Position numbers and translations under genes: made by a program. Shown here in pieces: positions 1-9,558 of a stretch of 64,000 bases of DNA; the first letter of the stretch is position 1, and every line of letters starts with the position of its first letter. Source of the DNA: Citrobacter sp. MGH106 (GTDB taxonomy: Bacteria; Pseudomonadota; Gammaproteobacteria; Enterobacterales; Enterobacteriaceae); assembly GCF_001037495.1 (NCBI RefSeq), contig NZ_KQ089822.1:2715403-2779402 (forward strand), read 5' to 3'. The notes below the pieces were generated by a model that worked only from the letters and a program-made list of their open reading frames with translations, was not told where the DNA came from and ran no database searches.

Positions 1-827
1 AAATCCTGATACAGCAGACCATCCGGCTTCCAGCCCTGCGCTTCCTGCTTATTATCCGTGGACAGGGCAATCAGCAACTGGCTGTTGGCATCCATCGCTT
101 CGTCACCCAGGGGCGTATTACCGTCCAGTAGAAAATCCTCATTACCGTAAAAGCCCAGAGGCTGATTCACTTCCACCGGCCGAAGACAGTAGGGGCTGAC
201 CTGCACGGTGGTATCCGGTGCAAGCAGGCTAATCAGCGACTGCATCCCCTCCTGGGTTTTACCCGGCTGACGCAACACACCCAGTAATGCCAGAAAGCGT
301 GACACCGGAGTGGCAATTTGGTTTGCCGTGCCGGGGATCCCCAGCCCCACCAGACCCAGCAGTGACTGTGAGATACTGTCGGTACCTCCGGGTTCGAAGG
401 CTGCCGGGTAGGAGTATTTACGCCAGATGCGGTAAAACTGGGTCAGGATGCGGTGGCTGAAGATATCCAGAAACCCCTGCAGCGCCTCATGCCCTTCCCG
501 GCGCTGGGTAATGTCATCGAGATAGGCCGTCGGCAACGGGGAATCAACACCATACATCCCCATAAACGTGGTACGGATGACCGGCGGTTTGTTGTCATCG
601 TCTTCATCATACTCAACCGCCTTCAGCTCACTGACCGGAAAGCCCATCCCCGGATGCGGCGCAAAGCGCACCGGATCATCGGTTGGATGGCTGGTTGAGC
701 CCATCAATGGCCTGTCGGGATTGAGTTTCTCCAGCAACTGGCATAAGCGGTAAAAGTTAATGCGGTGAAGGTCTGCCTCCAGCCGTGGTGTCAACCGGGA
801 ATACGGCGATTGTGTTTCTCTTCCCAT
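1..827 (-). CDS. tssG: T6SS baseplate protein TssG (C-terminus cut by window edge)
   Basis: TssG is a baseplate subunit that forms a wedge with TssF, TssE and TssK in the cytoplasm. The frame is open from an ATG at 827 down to base 1, about 275 codons. The N-terminal part reads LEADLHRINFYRLCQLLEKL, and a later stretch reads QGFLDIFSHRILTQFYRIW; both are typical of the ImpH/TssG family, which is usually about 330-360 residues, so roughly the last fifth lies outside the window. The ATG at 827 overlaps the end of tssF by 37 bp. A TTG at 794, just overlapping the tssF stop, is an alternative start. Translational coupling to tssF is likely. Family assignment is by recognition of these motifs. Confidence 0.88.
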   Translation of the reverse strand, partial: MGRETQSPYSRLTPRLEADLHRINFYRLCQLLEKLNPDRPLMGSTSHPTDDPVRFAPHPGMGFPVSELKAVEYDEDDDNKPPVIRTTFMGMYGVDSPLPTAYLDDITQRREGHEALQGFLDIFSHRILTQFYRIWRKYSYPAAFEPGGTDSISQSLLGLVGLGIPGTANQIATPVSRFLALLGVLRQPGKTQEGMQSLISLLAPDTTVQVSPYCLRPVEVNQPLGFYGNEDFLLDGNTPLGDEAMDANSQLLIALSTDNKQEAQGWKPDGLLYQD

Positions 828-2545
828 TCCAGGCGTTCTCCGGTCGGTTGCAGAATGATAATCAGGCGGTTAAACAGGTAGATGTCTGTGTAGAGTGCAA
901 AGAAGCGGCTCAGCATCTCGCCGAACAGACAGATATCGCCGCGTCCGGCAAAACCATGACTGTCCAGCGTCACTTCAATCTGCACGCCGCGTACCAGGTA
1001 GCCCTGTTCAAAGCGCTCGGTTTCGCTGTGCTTCACGTCGATAATGGCTTCCAGACGGCGGCGGTTCATCTCGCTGTCGGTCCACTCATACAGCGCCAGC
1101 GTGCCGCGCAGTACATCGGCGTTATCCATCATCGAGAGAAATCCGCTTCCGAGATGGCTGAGTACGCGCCAGTGAAAACGGTCCTGCGCGGGTGGATAAC
1201 AGGGCAGCGTTGGCGCACAAAGGTTGCGTACCGCAATACTGGCCGACGTGGTTTTCATCACAGTGTCGAGCACGGTACTTTGCAATGCTCTGCGAGGTAG
1301 CTGGCCATTGGTTCCGGTAAGCGTCAGCGACAGGCTTTCATCTTCCGGCACCGTGTGATTATCAAACGCTTCACCGCCGAGGATGAGCCAGGTGTTATGC
1401 AGTCCGGACGGGCCGCGGCGCACACGGGTGTGGTAGTAATATTCCGGCGCTTCATGGCGCATCATTCCACCTTTGTGGCGAAAGCTTGAGAACGGCACGT
1501 AAGTATGCTGGCTCGATGACATCACCGAATCCACGGCGTAAATCTCGGTATGGCCATCCTGTACGCGCATCGGGCGCAGCATGTACTCCGTCTGCAGTGA
1601 ATTGAGCGTCAGCGGGTCAGATTCCAGCGGGAACAGATTAATTACCGGCACGCAGTTCAGACGCAGATGCTTTTCGCTAAAGCTGAAGTCATGCTCCCAG
1701 CGTTCCGCCAGTACCACGTCGATTTCAAACCAGGAAAGCTCCGTCGGAAAGGCCACGGTCTCCAGCCCACGCAGGCCCGTGAACATGAATTTCTCGCGGA
1801 AGGTAAAATATTCCAGCAGCAACTGGTAACCGCTGAAACTGCTGTTGCCCTTCGGCCAGAGGGTATCGTCATCACCAAACCCGAGTGCAGTGAAATGCCC
1901 GGCCAGCGGTCTTCTGTCCACATCACCAGGCATGCGCAGCCATATTCTGGCCACATTCATGGTGAACGCTTCATGCATGGCGCAGGCCAGTGGCGCATCA
2001 GCATTGAGATAGAAAGGAATATGGCTGAGATCGATACGGCTCCAGTCCGCGAGTTCGCTGCAGTTAAAGCGCAAAGTGACAACAGAGCGTCCATCAGGAT
2101 CGGTCGACAGACGGGCATGTTCCAGCGACAACGGCTGAAGGCCGATCTCTTTGGTGGTGGTATACCGGCAACGTGTGCCTTTTTCCCCAATTGGCCGGGA
2201 AAGGACTTCGAATCCTTTGACGATACGCATCTGCTCTTTCATTTCACGCCAGTCGGGGCTGAACTCCACCACGGACATAGACGGAATGGTGCGCAGGTAG
2301 TGCGGCCACAACAGACTGACCAGCCCTTCGGTCAGTTCCGGCAGGTCATCGTCGAGCTTTTCACGTAAACGCCCCATCAGGAAGGCAAAGCCTTCAAACA
2401 GACGTTCCACGTACGGGTCACGCGCACCCGCTTTATCAAGATTGAGCATTGCCGCCTGCTCAGGATGAGCACGGGCAAATTCTTCGCCGGCTTCCAGCAG
2501 GTAGCGCATTTCAGCGTCGTAATAACGCAGGGTTAAATCTTCCAT
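791..2545 (-). CDS. tssF: T6SS baseplate protein TssF
   Basis: This is the 584-residue VasA/ImpG family protein. It is a structural wedge component of the T6SS baseplate, the platform on which the contractile sheath is assembled, and it acts in the cytoplasm next to the membrane complex. The N-terminus, with LRYYDAEMRYLLEAG followed by HPEQAAMLNL and a DPYVERLFEGFAFL segment, is the family signature. The length is typical (about 580-620). It lies 26 bp after tssA and overlaps tssG, so the three are probably translated from one transcript. No truncation or odd residue was noticed. Confidence 0.95.
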   Translation of the reverse strand: MEDLTLRYYDAEMRYLLEAGEEFARAHPEQAAMLNLDKAGARDPYVERLFEGFAFLMGRLREKLDDDLPELTEGLVSLLWPHYLRTIPSMSVVEFSPDWREMKEQMRIVKGFEVLSRPIGEKGTRCRYTTTKEIGLQPLSLEHARLSTDPDGRSVVTLRFNCSELADWSRIDLSHIPFYLNADAPLACAMHEAFTMNVARIWLRMPGDVDRRPLAGHFTALGFGDDDTLWPKGNSSFSGYQLLLEYFTFREKFMFTGLRGLETVAFPTELSWFEIDVVLAERWEHDFSFSEKHLRLNCVPVINLFPLESDPLTLNSLQTEYMLRPMRVQDGHTEIYAVDSVMSSSQHTYVPFSSFRHKGGMMRHEAPEYYYHTRVRRGPSGLHNTWLILGGEAFDNHTVPEDESLSLTLTGTNGQLPRRALQSTVLDTVMKTTSASIAVRNLCAPTLPCYPPAQDRFHWRVLSHLGSGFLSMMDNADVLRGTLALYEWTDSEMNRRRLEAIIDVKHSETERFEQGYLVRGVQIEVTLDSHGFAGRGDICLFGEMLSRFFALYTDIYLFNRLIIILQPTGERLEWEEKHNRRIPG

Positions 2546-2571
2546 AGTTTTTATAATCTTTCATTGAATCA

Positions 2572-4164
2572 TCAGGCGCAGAGAACGACTGCACGGGCGG
2601 GATCTAAAGCAACCAATCCGGAAAGCAGCAAATCCATTTCGACCTGCAGGCGCGTTTTATCCACGTCACTGCGACCGGCTTTAGCGCGCAGCAGCTTGAG
2701 TCTGCGGGCTTTGACTTCAAACATTAGTTCCGGCGTCCACTGTTCGAGGGTCAGTTGCTTTGCATCGCTATCAAGTTCGCGCAGCAGATGCAGCGCCATT
2801 TCGTTTTTACCGTACTGTTCGCTTACCCGAGCCATCAGCAGTCGCATCAGCCACCGATCCCGGGAAGAGGTGTATCCCGGTTGGACGAGAAGCCAGTTAA
2901 GCGCAGCTTCAATACCTTCACTGTCCGCTTTCGCCAGCACTTCAGACTCCAGCGTCAGCACATCATCACTGTCAGCGGATACGGCTGATACCGGCTTATC
3001 ATTCCATCCTGACATGTCATCAAGCACACTTTCGTTTATCCAGTTCATGGTGACTTCATCAGCGAAAGGTGTGCCGTCACTGAAAGCGAGTGCTTCCAGC
3101 CCCGGCAGACGCGCCAGCAAACCTTTAATGTCACGGCAGAGAATATCGGCACGCACGCTGTCATTATCCAGTTTCACCAGCGCCTGCCAGGCATACCACT
3201 GCACATCCAGCCACAAGTGATTGACGCCCTGAGCCAGCAACGTGTCCGTATGTTCCAGCAATTCAGACCAGCTTTTCTGCAGATACAGACGTTTGAGGTG
3301 CGCCTTGTTATCGGGTTTAGGCGGGACCAGACGAGTGCGCCCGGAGGCATCCAGCGGCGGAAGTTCAGTTAGCGTATCCCAGCGAACGCTTTTCAGCAGA
3401 TGATGTCCGGCCAGCCACCCTCCCGGCAGGGAGCGCAGGTATTTCGCCAGCACCTTAGCCTGATCGAGTAAATCACGTCCCGACGTGACAGCATTCATCA
3501 CTGGCGCAGAAGAGTCTGACACCGTTATTGCACCCTCTTCCCGACTGGTCTGTGGCACCAGACTGTTGGCACCGCCGTTCTGTACCAGACGATTGTCCAG
3601 AGCCTGATACAACCCCCCAAGCTCCGGACGGGCATCTTCATCAAACAGTTGAAAAGACTGTTCCGCCAGAAGCAGCCCGCCTGTAATGCGCTGCATAACA
3701 GACATGTCCACTTCCGGGTATAAAGACAGGCTGTCAGTCACGCGACTGCTGCCAAGCCACTCCAGGGCAGTTTTACGGCTCCTTTCACGACGTGGATGCA
3801 GCCTGGAACCGAACCGCTCAAGCATTGCCGCCAGAAGTTCAATCCCCTGTGCAAAACCGGATTCACCGTCCTGATGCAGGCGCGCCCAGACATAAAAGGT
3901 GATAACGCGCAGATCTTTGCAGGTGCCGGTCAGCAACTTTTCCGTCAACTCGCAAATCAGTCCCGTATCAATACCGGAAAGTTTGTTGACCTCTTCGCGA
4001 ATGCGCTGAAAATCGTCGTCATAGCCCGGATCTTCGCCGGTTGGCTCATTGTCGCTAATCGGCTCCAGCCAGCGCGCCCACTGAGTGCTGTGTGACCGCG
4101 CACTTGTCAGCAAAGTCTGCTCATCAGCACCGCAGGCATAAAGTACGCTTTGTAATGTCGCCAT
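2572..4164 (-). CDS. tssA: T6SS cap/assembly protein TssA
   Basis: This 530-residue protein has the N-terminal ImpA_N domain, with WLEPISDNEPTGEDPGYD near residues 32-50 as the diagnostic motif, followed by DLRVITFYVWARL. The C-terminal half is helical and resembles the VasJ-type extension of long TssA proteins. TssA primes and caps the growing tail sheath in the cytoplasm. Its ATG shares one base with the tssM stop (TAATG arrangement), so expression is coupled to tssM. The length fits the long TssA class rather than the short dodecameric class, although I cannot assign the subclass firmly. Confidence 0.9.
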   Translation of the reverse strand: MATLQSVLYACGADEQTLLTSARSHSTQWARWLEPISDNEPTGEDPGYDDDFQRIREEVNKLSGIDTGLICELTEKLLTGTCKDLRVITFYVWARLHQDGESGFAQGIELLAAMLERFGSRLHPRRERSRKTALEWLGSSRVTDSLSLYPEVDMSVMQRITGGLLLAEQSFQLFDEDARPELGGLYQALDNRLVQNGGANSLVPQTSREEGAITVSDSSAPVMNAVTSGRDLLDQAKVLAKYLRSLPGGWLAGHHLLKSVRWDTLTELPPLDASGRTRLVPPKPDNKAHLKRLYLQKSWSELLEHTDTLLAQGVNHLWLDVQWYAWQALVKLDNDSVRADILCRDIKGLLARLPGLEALAFSDGTPFADEVTMNWINESVLDDMSGWNDKPVSAVSADSDDVLTLESEVLAKADSEGIEAALNWLLVQPGYTSSRDRWLMRLLMARVSEQYGKNEMALHLLRELDSDAKQLTLEQWTPELMFEVKARRLKLLRAKAGRSDVDKTRLQVEMDLLLSGLVALDPARAVVLCA

Positions 4165-7100
4165 TATTCCATTCCCTTCATAGCTAAATTCCCGGCTCTG
4201 TCCAGAGTCTGCGAGGTCGCAGAGGCATCCACACTGAATATCTGCTCCGGCAGACTGAAGTTACGCAACGTCAGCAGTGCCAGCGGTCCGTTTCCGAGTT
4301 GTGAGCGCAGCACCCACTGCAGCGTTCTTCCGTCTGGCGCGGTAAAGCTCAGCATCCACTGGCTGCGATCAAGCTGCTGGCGTTTACCCTGCTCCAGCCA
4401 GCGAATAAAGCCCCAGGTGCCGCCGTAATCCCCGAACAGCCGCGCACCGGCGCTGGTCGACGTCCAGGTCAGCATCGTTCCCGGCTTCCAGGTTTCGCCC
4501 GGCCAGCGGAAAGACTGCCAGTCGGCCATCTGGTTAAAGTAATGCAGCTTCTGTCCGTCAATCGTTAACTGGGTTTCCACCACCTGCGCTGCCGGGCGGG
4601 CCTGTAGCTCAAAACTTATCCCCTGGCTGCCGTCAGTAAACAGAATGTCCGACAGTTGACTCAGTTGATTCACCGCCCGCAGAAAAGCCGGATTAAATAT
4701 CAGCCCCTGGCTGTGTGCAGTGTCCGGTACCCACTGACTCCCCTCTTTGTGCAGTACGCCATTGAGCTCGGTGGTCAGGAACCGGTCGATACGACCACTG
4801 TCTTTACGGATAAACTCGGCCAGCATCGGCAGGGAAGCGTCACTCTTGCTCGCCGCAAACGGGAAACGCCCCTCAAAGGCCATGTGCCAGTTCGCCACCA
4901 CCGAGCGGTTCCAGCGGTCATTCAGACTGGCGGCTGACGGTTGCAACACCGTCTCCCAGGCCTGAGTCAGCGGCTGAACAAACATCGTGTTGCCAAAACC
5001 ACTCCACTCTTCCCCGAGGCTTGCCGCCACCAGGCTGCCGTACTGTTGCGTGTCGGTCAGGTCCACACTCTTGCCCTGGAAAACCGTCTGCGCAAGCGTC
5101 TGCATCATCTCCTGCGGATCAGATGCACTCGCCACCTGCTGTAGACGCAAACGTACACGTGTAATACGGGTCAGATAAGTTTGCAGGCTCAGCGTGTTGT
5201 CAGCAGACATCACATTGCTGGCTTTGTTTTTTCCCATCAGTGTCAGTAAAGGTCCGAAGGTGTCATCCAGCGGTCCCTGCGGGCCTGTGGCCGACTGGTC
5301 AATCACCGGTTTATCCTTCCCGGCGACCAGGTCTTTCGCCGACTTAATAATGGAGTCAGAAAGGCCCTCCGTCTGTTGCCCGGCCTGTCCCTGCCAGGCG
5401 ATGGTGTTCATCAGGGCAATCAGCGGCGACTGACGCACATCGCTCATCAGCGTCAGCTGGTCGGTCACATCGGCGATGTTGTGCGCCGGGTTAAGTCGCA
5501 GGCTGTTGAGGAAGTTGAGCCAGCTTCCGGCAAAATCAATGAAATAGCGCTGGGTCAGACGCGCTTTCAGCGCTTCCGGGGATAGCTCCGCAGACACTGC
5601 CTTGTGGTTGTCACTCAGCACCCAGTCTATTTCATCCCGGCGAGTATTGGCCGCATTCTCAATGGCCTGCTCAATACCGCCTTCCCATGCCTGACGGGTG
5701 AACATCCCTGGAACCACCTCATCGGTGGTAAACAGACGTCGGGCATCGGTACCATTGGTCATGTCTTCCAGTGAGACATCCGCAAAGTTGCGCCGTACCG
5801 ATTTGAGCATATTTTCATACAGCGTCCCTTCTGCATTGCGTCGGCCAATCTGCTGCAACAGCACCTGACGGCTCTGACTGACCAGAGAAGCATCCGGTGT
5901 GATTTTCCACTGTGGCTGATTGGGCAGTTCGGAAATGTAGAACGCCCACAGGTCTGGCGACAGGCTCTGCCACAGGCCCGTTGAAATGCCCCTGTGCGTC
6001 GGCTGTACGGTTTTCATGGTCTGCGCGTAAAACTCGCCGTCGGCTTTATCAGGACGGGCCATCATCAGCCAGGCCTTAAGCTGGTCATAGCCCGGTTTCG
6101 CCAGTTGCGCACGCCTGTCACTGTTGGGGACGGAATTTGCCAGCACGGTGAGCGTCTGCATCAGGGAGATATTCGCCGGATCACGGATCAGGTGATTGTT
6201 CGCGACGCCATACCACGGGAGCATCGCATTAAGTAGCTGCTGATTATGGTCAAGACCAAAGCGCTGATACCAGGGGGCCCCCTCCTGAACATGGTGTTGC
6301 AGACGACCCGCGTCGTTTCGCAGTTCATGTAATGCCGTCAGCTGAAAATCAGAAACGGAAGGATGTTCCACCAGGTTGCGGGCTTTTCCCGCAACAGATG
6401 AAATCTGTCCATAGTTCATGGCAAAGGAGAGTATCAGCCCCACCATCCAGACACCGATAATGGTCATCAGCGTCCAGGCGAGCGTCTGCTCCCAGGGCAG
6501 TCCGACACGGCGGCCGCGCACGCGGGTACAGTCATCAACGACGCCATCCCAGGTCACCGGCAGGGTCAGAGCATGACGCCGCGATCCAGGGATATTATTC
6601 TCAACATCAGCGTAAGCAACGACGTTTTCAGGCGATGGACTTCCCGTCAGGCTGAACATCAGGCCACGCAGCGGAATACGTTGCTGGGAGGCTGACAACC
6701 ATGGCACCAGTTGCTGAGCCCAGCGGCTGATACCGCCCTCTTTCAGGTGCTGACCCAGACGTAACAGAAAGTCGTGACGGTTATTCTCAATGACCTGACT
6801 GACACCCTGCGCCCGCAACTCCGGCAGCATCCCCTCAAGCTGGCGGGTAATATCCTCTTCTTTGGCACGCAGCGGGAAGCTTGCCCCGACAGCCTGCTCA
6901 GGGCGCTTCGTCTGAGACCAGTCGCTGTCGCACAGTTTCCACAGCCAGACCGGGGCGCAATAGCGTAGCAGTTCACTGATTTTCTCCAGCCCCCGTAGGT
7001 CGCTGTCGCTGATTTGCGGCGTGAGCGTCTGCCCTTCCGCAATGACCCGGACAATCCCATCCAGCGGGCGGCCACGACGCAGTTTGCGCAGCGCGGCGTA

Positions 7101-7631
7101 TTTTTCCTTAGCGGGCTCAGCAGTCAGACTGCCGCCGTAAATCAGAACAGTGCGGTTGCCTTCAAGCCACTGCTGGCTTTGCAGGCCGGGGAGCAGTTGA
7201 TCGATAGCGGTTTCGTCACCGGTGATTAAGAGGAGACGAACTTTGCGGCGCCAGAAAAGGCCGTAGCGGCGGCGGAGATGGGAACAAAACTGACGGATCC
7301 CGTATTTATCAACACCGCCTGATTTTTTCTCGACACCCCGTGACACAGCGCTGTTTTTTGCCGATATCAGGGCTTTTGCCTTTAGATATTCCCGACCTCC
7401 GGCGATCCGGCTGGAAAAAAGAACAATCAGGAGCCATGTCAGGATCCCCACTGTGATCAGTATATCGGTGACCACCAATATATTCTGATGGGCAGAATCT
7501 GGTGTTATCCACATCCAATCAGGATGGAATTTTAGCACCAGATAAATGCCCGATCCCAGCATGAGAACCACCAGGCAAATGAGCCAGAACTGGAATTTGG
7601 TACTATTGAATAATTCTTTAATTCGCTTCAC
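4164..7631 (-). CDS. tssM: T6SS inner-membrane protein TssM (IcmF family)
   Basis: TssM forms the trans-envelope membrane complex with TssL and TssJ. The 1155-residue length is normal. Two N-terminal membrane segments (about residues 14-34 and 50-73) and a third (about 383-403) enclose a cytoplasmic domain, and the remaining 750 residues are periplasmic. In the cytoplasmic domain the position where many family members carry a Walker A loop (about residue 135) reads LLLITGDETAIDQLLPG. There is no GxxGxGK[ST], so this copy should not bind nucleotide through a P-loop. It lies upstream of tssA, which it overlaps by one base. Confidence 0.95.
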   Translation of the reverse strand: MKRIKELFNSTKFQFWLICLVVLMLGSGIYLVLKFHPDWMWITPDSAHQNILVVTDILITVGILTWLLIVLFSSRIAGGREYLKAKALISAKNSAVSRGVEKKSGGVDKYGIRQFCSHLRRRYGLFWRRKVRLLLITGDETAIDQLLPGLQSQQWLEGNRTVLIYGGSLTAEPAKEKYAALRKLRRGRPLDGIVRVIAEGQTLTPQISDSDLRGLEKISELLRYCAPVWLWKLCDSDWSQTKRPEQAVGASFPLRAKEEDITRQLEGMLPELRAQGVSQVIENNRHDFLLRLGQHLKEGGISRWAQQLVPWLSASQQRIPLRGLMFSLTGSPSPENVVAYADVENNIPGSRRHALTLPVTWDGVVDDCTRVRGRRVGLPWEQTLAWTLMTIIGVWMVGLILSFAMNYGQISSVAGKARNLVEHPSVSDFQLTALHELRNDAGRLQHHVQEGAPWYQRFGLDHNQQLLNAMLPWYGVANNHLIRDPANISLMQTLTVLANSVPNSDRRAQLAKPGYDQLKAWLMMARPDKADGEFYAQTMKTVQPTHRGISTGLWQSLSPDLWAFYISELPNQPQWKITPDASLVSQSRQVLLQQIGRRNAEGTLYENMLKSVRRNFADVSLEDMTNGTDARRLFTTDEVVPGMFTRQAWEGGIEQAIENAANTRRDEIDWVLSDNHKAVSAELSPEALKARLTQRYFIDFAGSWLNFLNSLRLNPAHNIADVTDQLTLMSDVRQSPLIALMNTIAWQGQAGQQTEGLSDSIIKSAKDLVAGKDKPVIDQSATGPQGPLDDTFGPLLTLMGKNKASNVMSADNTLSLQTYLTRITRVRLRLQQVASASDPQEMMQTLAQTVFQGKSVDLTDTQQYGSLVAASLGEEWSGFGNTMFVQPLTQAWETVLQPSAASLNDRWNRSVVANWHMAFEGRFPFAASKSDASLPMLAEFIRKDSGRIDRFLTTELNGVLHKEGSQWVPDTAHSQGLIFNPAFLRAVNQLSQLSDILFTDGSQGISFELQARPAAQVVETQLTIDGQKLHYFNQMADWQSFRWPGETWKPGTMLTWTSTSAGARLFGDYGGTWGFIRWLEQGKRQQLDRSQWMLSFTAPDGRTLQWVLRSQLGNGPLALLTLRNFSLPEQIFSVDASATSQTLDRAGNLAMKGME

Positions 7632-7713
7632 TGCGACTTACTCCTGGAAGGCGGGGTAACAACAAAATCAGACAAACGAAAAGTACTGTGGATTAAACTG
7701 GTCAGGATAAGAA

Positions 7714-8919
7714 TTATTTGAAGATCGGATTAATAACGATAAACCACGGCAAAGGGTGTTTTTCCGATACATTCATTAATAGCTGCGGGCTACCCGAACT
7801 CCGGGCATTTTCAGCCGCCACAGCAATTGCCAGCCATGAAGACACATGTTCAGTATCTCCCGTGCGAAGATCGATATCACAGTGTTGACCGGCTGAGGAG
7901 AATTGTATTGCCGCCTGAGAAAAAATATTTTCTGCTTTATTCGTGGTTCCCATCCCAGAAAACCAGATCTGGCGGATATCTTCCGCACAGGATTTTCCCC
8001 ATAACAATGCCTGTTGCAATGCGTAGCCCATTCCAAGATCTTGATGGGTCTGTTCCGGTCGATGGAGGTAGGCAATACCTTCCCATGGCTGATGAACATT
8101 CCCTTGTAGTAGCAGTGCTACAGCAGCATCGCTTGTACCATCAATCTCTTTTGTCGACAGATTTAACGCAAGCACCAGTAACACTTGTTCGTCTTCATTA
8201 TTGTCAAGCCAGTTATCAATGAATCCAAGCCCATCACCTTGCGCAAAAACCAGACGCAAAGGCGCGACGATGTTTTTCTCAACCAGGTTTTGTAACGGTG
8301 CTAAACGCTCAGGAAAAGTGGCAATATCCAGATTGGTCTGCAATAAAATCGTCAGCTCACTGTTTGCCGGTAATTGATGAAAAGCCGACTGCAACGGTCC
8401 ATTTAACAAAAGCGCTTTAAGTTGTTTTTCTAAACGCTGTTCCAGCGGATGCGTGATGCTATCAAATCTGGCCTGATGAATAATGGCTTGCGTTGCATTG
8501 TTCACTTGTAACGGCAGAGATATTCCATCTGTCATCAGCAATTGAGCTGATATTGATGCCGTTGCAATCGCATGAGGTAAATGAACAACCTGGGCATGTA
8601 TCACCATACTACGTTGCCCACGCCAGATATCCTGCTCAATATCCTGCTGCCGGGTATCATCCCACCCATCAGCATTAAACACAGGAGCCAGATAAATAAC
8701 CCAGCGCAGGACAAAAATAACTAACCAGGAAATCATCGCTGCACCAGGAAAACAAAGCCAGAATAACGGGGTTTGGCTCGAGACTCCTGAAGGCCATAGC
8801 CAGGCAGTCAGTAGACCGCTGATGGAGATCAGTACGAGTAAAACAATCAACCAACGTTTTACTGAAGGTGCGGGCTGTCGGATAGCCTTTTCAGGGGTGC
8901 AATTGAGATCTATCGGCAT
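7714..8919 (-). CDS. T6SS-linked membrane protein of unknown function
   Basis: I do not recognise a named family for this 401-residue protein. Two hydrophobic segments near the N-terminus (about residues 22-44 and 52-74) form a hairpin anchor, and the remaining 320 residues look like a soluble globular domain. A Ser/Gly/Met-containing IWFSGMG stretch and a conserved-looking WLAIAVAAENARSSG segment near residue 360 are visible, but no catalytic motif is evident. It starts on the last base of the PAAR gene stop and ends 82 bp before tssM. The position between PAAR and tssM suggests an accessory role in the membrane complex or in spike loading. That role is inferred from context only. Confidence 0.75.
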   Translation of the reverse strand: MPIDLNCTPEKAIRQPAPSVKRWLIVLLVLISISGLLTAWLWPSGVSSQTPLFWLCFPGAAMISWLVIFVLRWVIYLAPVFNADGWDDTRQQDIEQDIWRGQRSMVIHAQVVHLPHAIATASISAQLLMTDGISLPLQVNNATQAIIHQARFDSITHPLEQRLEKQLKALLLNGPLQSAFHQLPANSELTILLQTNLDIATFPERLAPLQNLVEKNIVAPLRLVFAQGDGLGFIDNWLDNNEDEQVLLVLALNLSTKEIDGTSDAAVALLLQGNVHQPWEGIAYLHRPEQTHQDLGMGYALQQALLWGKSCAEDIRQIWFSGMGTTNKAENIFSQAAIQFSSAGQHCDIDLRTGDTEHVSSWLAIAVAAENARSSGSPQLLMNVSEKHPLPWFIVINPIFK

Positions 8920-9185
8920 TATTTACTCGTCGTAGCATTGCCAAGAGAAGAAATTAGCGTACAGCCACACGTGCATTTGTAACCATGAAATGCCACTGCA
9001 ACACCGTTATCTTTCATCGTTGGATGCCCTTCAGAGATGTAAGAAGGACTATGCCCCTCACGCGGACAGCTAACAGGATCGCCTTTTCGCGCAATGCCAA
9101 TTCCTTCAAACTTCATCACGGAAGAGCCGGATAAGACCTGCCCTCCGTGAGTTGTTTTATCTCCGATACGAATAATACCTTTCAC
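8919..9185 (-). CDS. PAAR-domain spike tip protein
   Basis: The 88-residue protein is almost entirely one PAAR domain. It opens with IRIGDKTTHGGQVLSGS, has the PVSCPREGH segment in the middle, and ends with the Cys-rich YKCTCGC turn that binds zinc in this family. PAAR proteins sharpen the VgrG trimer tip and can carry effectors. This one has no N- or C-terminal toxin extension, so it is a simple tip. Its stop overlaps the start of the following membrane-protein gene by one base. The AT-rich 370 bp upstream probably contains its promoter. Confidence 0.93.
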   Translation of the reverse strand: MKGIIRIGDKTTHGGQVLSGSSVMKFEGIGIARKGDPVSCPREGHSPSYISEGHPTMKDNGVAVAFHGYKCTCGCTLISSLGNATTSK

Positions 9186-9558
9186 ACTTCCCCCTTTCTC
9201 ATTATTTGCAACAAACCCAACCCGAAAAAGAAATTACTAGTGCTTAATTTTTATTTCACCTAACAACGATACAAGCAGTATTAAAATAGCCAACCAAGAG
9301 TTTGATAATATTTACCCATATCCTAAACAAACATAATTAACCCGAACAATAGAGACCTTATAATTGATTCCGTAACCCCTACATCATTTTCCCTGGCATA
9401 ACCCTCCACTTTCTCTATTCTGTTAAAAATTATTATTTTTTATCAGGCGCATACAATTTTGTATATGGCACCATCTCCCTAATAAATAATAAAAATAGTC
9501 GCTACAATTACATTAAAAAGATGGCAACGTGTTTCGCCCACCAGGATAACTCTTTGAG
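9186..9558. other. AT-rich intergenic gap upstream of PAAR
   Basis: This 373-bp stretch separates the PAAR gene from the broken DUF6708 copy. It is clearly richer in A and T than the genes around it. I see no ORF, tRNA, long repeat or convincing terminator in it. It probably carries the promoter for the PAAR-tssM-tssG part of the cluster. Confidence 0.5.

Noticed and set aside
1667..2368. Long plus-strand ORF of 233 codons inside tssF
   Set aside because: It is antisense to tssF in the GC-rich T6SS region, where overlapping open frames are expected by chance. It has no ribosome site and no recognisable domain. The same holds for other plus-strand frames up to 300 codons within tssA, tssM, clpV, tssK and the OmpA-domain gene.
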